Shown here one piece after another: positions 6,863-13,002 of a DNA stretch of 20,183 nucleotides. The translations under genes and the position numbers were made by a program. This DNA is from JBGLNJ01 sp964353405. Its GTDB lineage: Bacteria; Chloroflexota; Anaerolineae; Fen-1058. The notes beneath the pieces were generated by a model, which had not been told where the DNA came from, did not search any database, and saw nothing but the letters and a program-made list of their open reading frames with translations. How positions within the stretch are numbered: position 1 is the first letter of the stretch; each line of letters opens with the position of its first letter. The stretch lies in assembly GCA_964353405.1 (NCBI GenBank), contig CAYGWJ010000296.1, positions 1 to 20,183 on the forward strand, read 5' to 3'.

Positions 6863-7588
6863 GTGACAGAACAGCAAGACACACCCATTCACCCGATAGA
6901 CAATTCGTTCCAGCGCCGCGCCATCGGTGCCGCGCTCGGACTGACGCTGGCAATGGCGCCTGCGCTGGCATTCGCCGGATTCTGGAACTGGCTCTTTTTC
7001 GTCGGCGTGCCGGTCGTACGGCGAGGGCAGGAGAGCGGAGCTATTCTTTCCCCTGCGGCATGCCTTGCCATTGTCGGCCTGTTTGGACTTGTGTTGGGAG
7101 CGGCAATCGCCTGGCCGAATCAGCGGCGCGGTTTTGTCAAGGCGCTCCTCATGGTCTGTGGTTTGACGCTTGTAATGTTCGTGGTGCTATCCTGGAACCG
7201 ATTGCAGTTCGGGCTGATCGAGCTGGCCATCACGGCACTTTTGGCCGCAGCACTGTTGCTGTTCCGCCAAGTTCTGGAATGGACTCTACTGGCCTTCCGG
7301 CACTCCCGACGTTCAGGCTATTGGGCCTTGTTGGCAATTCTGGTTTTATTGGCCATTGTCAGCATAGGGATCAATTGGGGATGGTTGCAGTTTCCACTCA
7401 GCGATGACGGCGTTTTGCTGACTGTCCATCGCCATGCGCTGGCTCAGGGTTGGCGAGGCTATAGCCTGGAACTAGGTAACCGTGTTTCAGGCGTTCCAGA
7501 TGTCCGCGTCCGCATGGCGGACGGCCTGGTGTTGAACTGTCGGATTACCTATGGATTCGATAACCAAGCGGTGATGTGTAAACCGTAG
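6863..7588 (+). CDS. Hypothetical multi-spanning membrane protein between hypA and hypF
   Basis: I do not recognise a family. The 241-residue protein is read from GTG 6863, with only weak ribosome-site support (AGGCGGCAGG). Roughly five hydrophobic segments are visible (around residues 20-50, 65-84, 92-110, 115-135 and 152-170), followed by a soluble tail of about 65 residues with VRVRMADGLVLNCRITYGFD. There are few charged residues in the membrane part and no obvious metal-binding histidine cluster, so a nickel transporter cannot be claimed. It sits where hypB often is, 26 bases after hypA and 9 bases before hypF, so it is probably co-transcribed with the maturation genes. Its role is unknown. 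Confidence 0.7.
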   Translation: MTEQQDTPIHPIDNSFQRRAIGAALGLTLAMAPALAFAGFWNWLFFVGVPVVRRGQESGAILSPAACLAIVGLFGLVLGAAIAWPNQRRGFVKALLMVCGLTLVMFVVLSWNRLQFGLIELAITALLAAALLLFRQVLEWTLLAFRHSRRSGYWALLAILVLLAIVSIGINWGWLQFPLSDDGVLLTVHRHALAQGWRGYSLELGNRVSGVPDVRVRMADGLVLNCRITYGFDNQAVMCKP

Positions 7589-7597
7589 GCAGTGTGA

Positions 7598-10045
7598 ATG
7601 GAGAGACGCCACCTTCACGTCACAGGTGTTGTCCAGGGAGTGGGTTTCCGTCCCTTTGTCTACACACTCGCCAAGCGTCTGGCGCTCACGGGCTGGGTGT
7701 TGAACAGCAGCCAGGGCGTGGATATTGAAATCGAAGGCCCACCGGTTGATCTTGACCGCTTCACCGTCGCGTTGCGAGGCCAGGCTCCGCCGCTGGCAAA
7801 AATCGAGTCGGTCGCAGTCACGCTGGCCGCACTGAGCGGCGATACTGATTTCACCATTCGCGAGAGCCAATCACTGCCGGGCGCAACGCTCGTCAGTCCG
7901 GACGTATGTATCTGCGACGATTGCCTGCGTGAATTGTTTGATCCCAATGACCGGCGTTACCTCTACCCCTTTATCAACTGCACCCACTGCGGCCCACGTT
8001 TTACGATCATTCAAGATGTGCCTTACGATCGTCCGCTGACGACGATGCGCGCCTTTCCGATGTGCCCCGACTGCGAGCGCGAGTACCGCGATCCGACGAA
8101 TCGCCGCTTTCACGCACAGCCAAATGCCTGTCCGGTGTGTGGGCCGACTGTCACGTTTCAAATCTCAAATCTCAAACACCTGCACTCGCTGCGCTCGCAA
8201 CAAACGCCAGTGCAGGTGCAAGTGTCTCAAATCTCAAATGACGCACGAGAGGCGATTGAGGAAGCGCGACAGTGGTTGGCGGATGGCAGGATTATTGCCG
8301 TGAAGGGTATTGGCGGATTTCACCTGGCGTGCGATGCGACGAATGACCAAGTGGTAGCCGAGTTGCGTCGGCGTAAAGGTAGGGTCGGCAAACCATTCGC
8401 GCTGATGACGCCCGACGTGGGAACCGTCGAACACTTTTGCGAGTTGAGCGACGCTGAACGGCAACTGCTCACCTCGCGCCAGCGGCCCATCCTCCTTTTA
8501 CGCGCTCGACCTGATTCACCCATTAGCTCACTCGTCGCACCCAACCAAAACACTCTCGGTATCATGCTGCCTTACTCGCCCTTGCACTATTGGTTAGTGT
8601 CGCCGCAATCTCCAATCTCCAATCTCCAATCTCCAATCTCCAATCTCCAATCTCCAATACCCAATACCCGACACCCAATCGCCCTCGTCATGACGAGTGG
8701 CAACTATTCTGAAGAACCTATCGCCACGCGCAACGATGAAGCGCTTGAACGGCTGGCGGCATTGGCCGATGCGTTCCTGCTGCACAACCGCGATATTCAC
8801 GCTCGCTGCGATGACAGTGTGACGCGCGTGTTTGCGGGCGTGGAATTGCCGCTGCGCCGTTCGCGGGGATATGCGCCGTATCCGGTCAAGCTGGCGATGG
8901 AATTGCGGCCCACGCTGGCGTGCGGCGGCGAACTCAAGAACACATTCTGTCTGGCGAATGGCCGCTATGCCTTCCTCAGCCCGCACATTGGCGACCTGGA
9001 AAACTATGAGACGCTCGCTTCCTACGAAGCGATGATCGAGCATCTCAAAAAGCTCTTTCGCGTCGAGCCAGAGATTTTAGCCCACGACCTACACCCGGAT
9101 TATCTGAGCACTCGTTACGCTAAAGAGCAAGAGGCAAGTGGCAAGACGCAACAAAACGATGTTGACCCGCCACTTGCCTCTTGCCTCTTGCAGCCTGTCC
9201 AGCACCATCACGCCCACATCGCCGCGTGCATGGCGGAGAATGCCATCTCGGGCCCCGTCATCGGCGTGGCGCTCGACGGCACAGGCTATGGCACGGACGG
9301 GCGCATCTGGGGCGGCGAGTTTCTCGTCGCGGATTTTGCGGGCTTTGACCGCGCGATGCACCTGGAATACCTGCCCTTACCCGGCGGCGAAGCGGCGATT
9401 CGCAATCCGTGGCGCATCGCTGTGGGCTATGCTGAGGCGCTGGAATTAGATGTCACGGGATTGCCGTTCCTGCAATCCGTGACCGATCAAGAATTGCGCG
9501 TCTGCCGTCAGCAAGCGAAAAAGAGCCTGAACGCACCGCTCACTTCTTCGATGGGGCGGCTGTTCGATTGCGTCGCCGCGCTTGCCAATGTCCGTACCGA
9601 AGCGACATACGAAGGTCAGGCCGCGACGGAGTTGGAACAAATCTCCAATCTCCAATCTCCAATCTCCAACCTCCAAGGATATCTCTTCGGCTTGAGAGAT
9701 AGCGAAATCAGCCTCAAGAGTTTGTTGGCCGAGGTGATTGAGGACGTGCGGCGCGGCGTGGACGCGGACAAGATTGGCGCGAAATTCCATCGCACGATTG
9801 CCGAAATGATTCTGGCCGTGTGCCAGCGCATCCGCAGCGAGACAGGCTTGCGCGACGTGGCGCTTTCCGGCGGCGTGTTCCAGAACGTCACGCTGCTGGG
9901 GCTGACGGTTCCGCTCTTGCGTGAGACGGGCTTTACGGTGTACACTCACAGTCTCGTGCCGCCGAATGATGGCGGAATCGCATTGGGACAAGCTATAGTC
10001 GCAAATTTCAAATATCAAAATTCAAATGTCAAAAGCGCTGTTTGA
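7598..10045 (+). CDS. hypF: Carbamoyltransferase HypF, enlarged by repeat-encoded insertions
   Basis: HypF uses carbamoyl phosphate and ATP to load a carbamoyl group on the HypE C-terminal Cys, the source of the active-site cyanides. Domains in order: acylphosphatase (GVVQGVGFRPF, Arg18 and Asn36); zinc-finger domain with C106/109, C128/131, C156/159 and C178/181 in the expected CxxC-x18-CxxC-x24-CxxC-x18-CxxC spacing; YrdC-like domain (KGIGGFHLACDA); Kae1-like domain (HHHAH at 536-540, DGTGYGTDGRIWGGE, SGGVFQNV). At 815 residues it exceeds the usual 750-770. The surplus comes from repeat-derived insertions near residues 187-214, 337-362, 509-530 and 680-693, and a repeat-derived tail of about 13 residues (NFKYQNSNVK). 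None hits a recognised catalytic motif, so the protein may remain active. ATG 7598 has only a weak ribosome site. Confidence 0.95.
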   Translation: MERRHLHVTGVVQGVGFRPFVYTLAKRLALTGWVLNSSQGVDIEIEGPPVDLDRFTVALRGQAPPLAKIESVAVTLAALSGDTDFTIRESQSLPGATLVSPDVCICDDCLRELFDPNDRRYLYPFINCTHCGPRFTIIQDVPYDRPLTTMRAFPMCPDCEREYRDPTNRRFHAQPNACPVCGPTVTFQISNLKHLHSLRSQQTPVQVQVSQISNDAREAIEEARQWLADGRIIAVKGIGGFHLACDATNDQVVAELRRRKGRVGKPFALMTPDVGTVEHFCELSDAERQLLTSRQRPILLLRARPDSPISSLVAPNQNTLGIMLPYSPLHYWLVSPQSPISNLQSPISNLQSPIPNTRHPIALVMTSGNYSEEPIATRNDEALERLAALADAFLLHNRDIHARCDDSVTRVFAGVELPLRRSRGYAPYPVKLAMELRPTLACGGELKNTFCLANGRYAFLSPHIGDLENYETLASYEAMIEHLKKLFRVEPEILAHDLHPDYLSTRYAKEQEASGKTQQNDVDPPLASCLLQPVQHHHAHIAACMAENAISGPVIGVALDGTGYGTDGRIWGGEFLVADFAGFDRAMHLEYLPLPGGEAAIRNPWRIAVGYAEALELDVTGLPFLQSVTDQELRVCRQQAKKSLNAPLTSSMGRLFDCVAALANVRTEATYEGQAATELEQISNLQSPISNLQGYLFGLRDSEISLKSLLAEVIEDVRRGVDADKIGAKFHRTIAEMILAVCQRIRSETGLRDVALSGGVFQNVTLLGLTVPLLRETGFTVYTHSLVPPNDGGIALGQAIVANFKYQNSNVKSAV
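8161..8240. repeat. CAAATCT heptad tracts bracketing a 10-bp inverted repeat inside hypF
   Basis: Two CAAATCT-type tracts (about 8159-8176 and 8228-8239) flank an inverted repeat, CACCTGCACT (8177-8186) and AGTGCAGGTG (8209-8218). The whole insertion stays in frame and adds about 28 residues between the zinc-finger and YrdC-like domains of HypF, a linker position that should tolerate extra sequence. Confidence 0.75.
8606..8682. repeat. Tandem heptanucleotide repeat CAATCTC, seven exact copies plus variants, inside hypF
   Basis: Seven exact CAATCTC units run from 8606 to 8654, followed by CAATACC twice, CGACACC and CAATCGC. Because 21 bases equal both three units and seven codons, the tract encodes a heptapeptide repeat (ISNLQSP) without stops. 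It lies in the YrdC-like domain, just before the conserved VMTSGNYSEEPI segment. Confidence 0.92.
9127..9184. repeat. 16-bp perfect inverted repeat with 7-bp periodicity inside hypF
   Basis: GCAAGAGGCAAGTGGC (9127-9142) and its exact reverse complement (9169-9184) are separated by 26 bases. The left arm continues with GCAAGAC and the right arm with further CTTGCCT units, so each arm is itself a period-7 array. It is translated in frame, adding residues just before the HHHAH motif of the Kae1-like domain. Confidence 0.85.
9638..9676. repeat. Second CAATCTC heptad tract inside hypF
   Basis: The tract has one CAAATCTC, then three exact CAATCTC units, CAACCTC and CAAG. In frame it gives ISNLQSPISNLQ, the same peptide as the tract at 8606. 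It lies in the C-terminal part of the Kae1-like domain between TELEQ and GYLFGL. Confidence 0.9.
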
Positions 10046-10071
10046 AATTTGAGATTTGACATTTGTAATTT
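10003..10071. repeat. Long imperfect hairpin element, copy 1 (hypF-hypC junction)
   Basis: Two 31-base arms (10003-10033 and 10041-10071) pair at 26 of 31 positions around the 7-base loop AGCGCTG. The hypF stop codon (10043-10045) lies inside the element, so it supplies the HypF C-terminus. The first 62 bases match copy 2 at 10331-10392 at 54 of 62 positions without gaps. It ends just before the hypC ribosome site. Confidence 0.85.
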
Positions 10072-10083
10072 TCTGGGGGCAAC

Positions 10084-10332
10084 ATGTGTCTTGGAATACC
10101 TGGCAAGATCACCAACATCTATGAAGCTGACGGTCGTCGAATGGGAAAAGTGGACTTTGGCGGCGTGATCAAAGAGACCTGCCTCGACTTTGTGCCCGAA
10201 GCGAAGGTGGGCGATTACTGCATCATCCACGTCGGCTTTGCGCTCAACATCTTGGATGAGCAAGAAGCACTAGAGACGCTCGAGTTGTTCCGGCAGATTG
10301 AAGAGGTCGGGCAAGAACTGGAACCTATATAA
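10084..10332 (+). CDS. hypC: Hydrogenase maturation chaperone HypC
   Basis: The 82-residue HypC/HybG/HupF family chaperone has the invariant N-terminal MCLGIPGKI; Cys2, exposed after Met removal, holds the Fe(CN)2CO group with HypD and binds the immature large subunit. The small barrel core (GKVDFGGVIKETCLDFVPEAKVGDYCIIHVGFAL) and the acidic C-terminal helix are both present and the length is normal. GGGGG at 10074-10078 serves as a ribosome site for ATG 10084. It lies between two copies of a 62-base hairpin element, with the TAA stop overlapping the start of the second copy. Confidence 0.96.
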   Translation: MCLGIPGKITNIYEADGRRMGKVDFGGVIKETCLDFVPEAKVGDYCIIHVGFALNILDEQEALETLELFRQIEEVGQELEPI

Positions 10333-10392
10333 ATTTCAAATATCAAATCTCAAATGCCAAAAGCGTCGTTTGAAATTCGACATTTGAGATTT
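10331..10392. repeat. Long imperfect hairpin element, copy 2 (hypC to four-helix-bundle junction)
   Basis: It matches copy 1 at 54 of 62 positions in the same orientation. It begins at the hypC TAA and ends right before the AGGAGA ribosome site of the next gene. The hairpin is less perfect than in copy 1. It contains ATATCAAATCTCAAAT (10340-10355), one arm of the inverted repeat that flanks the following gene. Confidence 0.85.
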
Positions 10393-10394
10393 CG

Positions 10395-10400
10395 AGGAGA
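10395..10400 (+). promoter_or_regulatory. Ribosome binding site of the four-helix-bundle gene
   Basis: AGGAGA lies 3 bases (from its GGAG core, 4 bases) before ATG 10404. This favours 10404 as the true start and shows that a longer frame beginning at 10354 inside the repeat is an artefact of the frameshift. Confidence 0.6.
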
Positions 10401-10403
10401 CAC

Positions 10404-10809
10404 ATGGCCGCTCGAAAGGTCAAAGAAGCCCAAGCGCCGTATGAGGTCGAAAAGAAAGCTCCGTTTGACATCAAAGAGCGAACGTTCCTGTTTTAGTGTT
10501 CGTGTGGTAAAACTTGTAGGACGGTTGCCGCGAACGGCAGCAGGTATCGAAATCGGGCGACAGTTAATTGCATGTGGAACATCCATTGGTGCTAACGTCG
10601 AAGAAGCGCACGGTGGTGAGTCCAAGAAGGATTTCGCGCACAAAATGGGCATTGCCCGAAAAGAAGCCCGCGAGTCTCGCTACTGGCTTCGCATCGTCAA
10701 GGCCACTTTGCTCAACGACGCCGAAGTAAATGCTTTGATTCAGGAAGCAGATGAACTGGTTCGTATTCTCGCTACTATCATTTACAAGACACGCCGTACA
10801 ACTGTTTGA
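10404..10809 (+). CDS. Four-helix bundle protein (23S rRNA-intervening-sequence family), frameshifted
   Basis: From ATG 10404 the frame gives MAARKVKEAQAPYEVEK up to residue 30 and then hits TAG at 10494-10496. Family similarity resumes in the +1 frame from 10495 (SVRVVKLVGRLPRTAAGIE, then RQLIACGTSIGANVEEA and RKEARESRYWL) and runs to TGA 10807-10809. Dropping one T from the TTTT run at 10491-10494 restores one protein of about 135 residues, close to the family length. Members are small helical bundles found alone or in rRNA intervening sequences; their function is unclear. The gene interrupts the hypC-hypD order and is flanked by 16-bp perfect inverted repeats (10340-10355 and 10825-10840), suggesting acquisition as cargo. 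The break may be a true mutation, an assembly error or +1 frameshifting at TTT-TAG. Confidence 0.8.
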
Positions 10810-10840
10810 GATTTGAGATTTTGAATTTGAGATTTGATAT
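10805..10840. repeat. CAAATCT-type repeat (inverted orientation) at the hypD start
   Basis: TTTGAGATTTGAGAT and GAATTTGAGATTTGATAT are period-7 TTTGAGA units. The tract contains ATTTGAGATTTGATAT (10825-10840), the exact reverse complement of 10340-10355. It includes the stop codon of the four-helix-bundle gene (10807-10809) and the first two bases of the hypD ATG, so it forms the hypD translation initiation region. Confidence 0.85.
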
Positions 10841-11963
10841 GAAATACATAGACGAGTACCGAGATGAGACCGCAGTCAAGCGTGTGCTAGACGACATCCG
10901 TCTCACTGTCACAAGGCCTTGGACGATCATGGAAGTCTGCGGCGGGCAGACGCACAATCTGGTGCGCTTTGGCATTGACGAACTATTGCCCAAAAAAGTC
11001 GAGCTGGTGCATGGCCCCGGCTGCCCCGTGTGCGTCACGCCATTGGAACTGATTGACAAGGCACTGATGCTTGCTGCGCGGCCCGACGTGATCTTGGCGT
11101 CTTACGGCGACATGCTTCGCGTGCCCGGCTCGCGCGAAGACTTGTTCGCCGTCAAGGCGCGCGGCGGGCAGGTCAGGATTGTCTATTCGCCGCTCGATGC
11201 GATCAAGCTTGCCCAGCGACACCCCGGCAAGACGGTTGTCTTTTTCGCCATCGGCTTTGAGACGACCGCGCCCCCTAACGCGATGGCGGTAGTGCAGGCG
11301 CGACAACTGGGGCTAAAGAATTTTGCCATGCTGGTCAGCCACGTGACCGTGCCGCCCGCCATCATGGCAATTCTCTCTTCACCCACGCATCGTGTGCAGG
11401 GCTTTTTGGCCGCCGGTCATGTCTGCACGGTGATGGGTTACTGGGAGTATGAGCCGTTGGCCGAGCGCTTCCGTACGCCCATTGTCGTCACCGGCTTTGA
11501 GCCGCTTGATTTGGCTCTGGGCATCCGCGAATGCGTTCTGCAACTCGAAGCGGGCCGGCACAAGGTCATCAATGCTTACGCGCGCAGCGTCCGGCGTGAG
11601 GGCAACCAGCCTGCGCAAGACGTCATCAAGCGTGTGTTTGAGCCGTGCGACCGGGCGTGGCGCGGCATCGGCGTCATCCCCATGAGCGGCTATCGCTTGC
11701 GCGACGAATTTGCTGATATGGATGCGGAGAAGCGTTTCCCCGAGGTGCAAGCCATCAACGTGCAAGAGAACCCGATGTGCATCAGTGGGCAAGTGCTGCA
11801 GGGGTTAAAAAAACCGCCCGAGTGCCCAGCGTTTGGCAAGCAGTGTACGCCTCAGCGTCCACTTGGCGCAACGATGGTCTCATCCGAAGGCGCGTGTGCG
11901 GCATACTACAAGTTCAAATCTCCAATCTCCAGTCTCCCTTCGCAGAGCGAGGTGGCAGCTTGA
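10839..11963 (+). CDS. hypD: Hydrogenase maturation iron-sulfur protein HypD
   Basis: The 374-residue scaffold assembles the Fe(CN)2CO unit with HypC. Motifs: EVCGGQTHNLVRFG (Cys34), HGPGCPVCVTP (Cys62, Cys65), FAIGFETTAP, GHVCTVMGYWEYEPLAER and VTGFEPLDL. The C-terminal [4Fe-4S] ligands have the expected C-x14-C-x6-C-x16-C spacing, starting at Cys314. ATG 10839 (MKYIDEYRDE) is chosen over a TTG extension at 10806 that would be repeat-encoded. The ribosome site is only GAG inside a repeat (10829-10831), so translation may be weak or coupled to the upstream gene. The last dozen or so residues (SPISSLPSQSEVAA) follow the natural family end and come partly from a CAATCTC repeat. Confidence 0.96.
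   Translation: MKYIDEYRDETAVKRVLDDIRLTVTRPWTIMEVCGGQTHNLVRFGIDELLPKKVELVHGPGCPVCVTPLELIDKALMLAARPDVILASYGDMLRVPGSREDLFAVKARGGQVRIVYSPLDAIKLAQRHPGKTVVFFAIGFETTAPPNAMAVVQARQLGLKNFAMLVSHVTVPPAIMAILSSPTHRVQGFLAAGHVCTVMGYWEYEPLAERFRTPIVVTGFEPLDLALGIRECVLQLEAGRHKVINAYARSVRREGNQPAQDVIKRVFEPCDRAWRGIGVIPMSGYRLRDEFADMDAEKRFPEVQAINVQENPMCISGQVLQGLKKPPECPAFGKQCTPQRPLGATMVSSEGACAAYYKFKSPISSLPSQSEVAA
11915..11937. repeat. CAATCTC heptad tract at the 3' end of hypD
   Basis: CAAATCTC, CAATCTC and CAGTCTC follow one another in the hypD frame, just after the conserved Cys-rich end of the protein. The tract extends the HypD C-terminus. It is the same repeat type and orientation as the tracts in hypF. Confidence 0.85.
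11949..11955 (+). promoter_or_regulatory. Ribosome binding site for the TTG-started HIT gene
   Basis: GAGGTGG, one mismatch from the AGGAGG type, lies 4 bases before TTG 11960. It supports a TTG start overlapping the hypD stop (TTGA), since no suitable ATG or GTG exists close to the conserved N-terminal CFVC. Confidence 0.6.
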
Positions 11964-12421
11964 GCGCACTCGATTGTTTCGTCTGCCGTAAGCATCGCGG
12001 CGAAATCTCGATCCCCGGCGGCGCGATCTATGAAGACGACCTGGTTTATGCAAATCATGTGCAAATTCCTGAAGGCCAAGCGACCGCTTACCTGGGCTAC
12101 TTGATGGTCGAGCCTAGACGCCACGCAGCAGGCTTGGCCGATCTGACGGATGCTGAAGCGCAAGCCATGGGCTTGATGGTCACGCGCCTCAGCCGTGCAC
12201 TCACAGCCGTCATGGAAGCAGAATACATTTACTCGTTCGTGTTGGGTCATCGCGCGGCGCACCTGCACGTTCACGTTGTGCCGCGCTACCCCGGCGCGCC
12301 GCGCGAGTATTGGGGCATCCGCGTGGACGAGTGGCCGGAAGCTCCACACGGTGGGCCGGACGAGATCGCCGATCTGTGTGGACGGCTGTGTGCTCACTTG
12401 AATTCAAGGCGCCCGGGCTGA
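11960..12421 (+). CDS. HIT-family nucleotide hydrolase/transferase
   Basis: The 153-residue protein has the histidine-triad motif AHLHVHVVPR (His101, His103, His105), the nucleophile region of HIT enzymes that hydrolyse nucleoside phosphoramidates, dinucleoside polyphosphates or similar. It also has an N-terminal CxxC (CFVC), as in many HIT proteins that bind zinc. I set the start at TTG 11960, overlapping the hypD stop, because similarity begins at SALDCFVCRKH; upstream sequence in this frame is an out-of-frame reading of hypD. The stop overlaps the ATG of the phosphatase gene as TGATG, so the two are probably translationally coupled. A function in hydrogenase maturation is not known for this family. 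Confidence 0.88.
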   Translation: MSALDCFVCRKHRGEISIPGGAIYEDDLVYANHVQIPEGQATAYLGYLMVEPRRHAAGLADLTDAEAQAMGLMVTRLSRALTAVMEAEYIYSFVLGHRAAHLHVHVVPRYPGAPREYWGIRVDEWPEAPHGGPDEIADLCGRLCAHLNSRRPG

Positions 12422-13002
12422 TGACTAATCCGGTGCATACCGTCTATTTGATTCGCCACGCACAGCCGGCGAACCTGGGCGACGCGAGCCTGCGGTATGA
12501 TGTGCCGCCTGGCCCGCCGCTTTCGCCCGACGGGCGCGCGCAGGCGGCGATGGCGGCGAATTTCCTGACCAGCCATTCGCCGACGGTCATCTATACTTCG
12601 CCTCTCGACCGGACGCTGCAAACAGCGCAGATCATCGCCGCGCAACTCGATGTGCCCGTCGCGATTGACGAGCGCTTGGCCGAGCATCGCCGCGAAGAGA
12701 TGGCCGAGCAGGTGGCTGCGCGCGTGGCAGCCTTTTGGCACGAGCGAGTGACAACCGCGCCGCCTGGTCTGCTGCGCGTCGCGCTGGTGAGCCACGGTTC
12801 GCCCATCAAGCTGTTGATGACGCCGCTGGGTGACGTGTGGACCGCCGACCCCGAGTGGTACAAGTTTGACTCTGGCAACATTGTGCCGCACGCGGGCATC
12901 TGGCGCGCGCGATGCGAAGCGGTGAATGGTTATCCGTGCAAATGGGAGCTTGCACTCATCTTTCGCACTTTTGCCGCCAGCACCGTGCCAGCGCGCCACT
13001 GA
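12421..13002 (+). CDS. Histidine phosphatase superfamily (phosphoglycerate mutase-like) protein
   Basis: This 193-residue protein has the RHG-type motif LIRHAQP, with catalytic His13 and Arg12, the YTSPLDRTLQTA segment (second Arg of the phosphate pocket) and SHGSP with the second catalytic histidine, His125. The RHG glycine is replaced by alanine, which is common in the superfamily. The substrate cannot be read from sequence; members act on sugar phosphates, cobalamin precursors, nucleotides or proteins. The start at ATG 12421 overlaps the HIT stop. A longer frame extending upstream to 12310 is simply an alternative reading of the HIT gene. hypE follows after 68 bases, so it is embedded in the hyp operon. 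Confidence 0.9.
   Translation: MTNPVHTVYLIRHAQPANLGDASLRYDVPPGPPLSPDGRAQAAMAANFLTSHSPTVIYTSPLDRTLQTAQIIAAQLDVPVAIDERLAEHRREEMAEQVAARVAAFWHERVTTAPPGLLRVALVSHGSPIKLLMTPLGDVWTADPEWYKFDSGNIVPHAGIWRARCEAVNGYPCKWELALIFRTFAASTVPARH

Noticed and set aside
8606..8682. CRISPR array
   Set aside because: The units are 7 bases, directly abutting and translated in frame; there are no 25-40 base repeats with unique spacers and no cas genes.
10354..10403. N-terminal extension of the four-helix-bundle protein from ATG 10354
   Set aside because: This stretch is repeat DNA followed by an out-of-frame reading of the true gene start; the ribosome site and family-like residues support ATG 10404 with a frameshift at 10491-10496.
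11777..11959. Longer HIT protein starting at 11777 within hypD
   Set aside because: The sequence before 11960 is an alternative frame of conserved hypD; HIT similarity begins at the TTG start next to CFVC.
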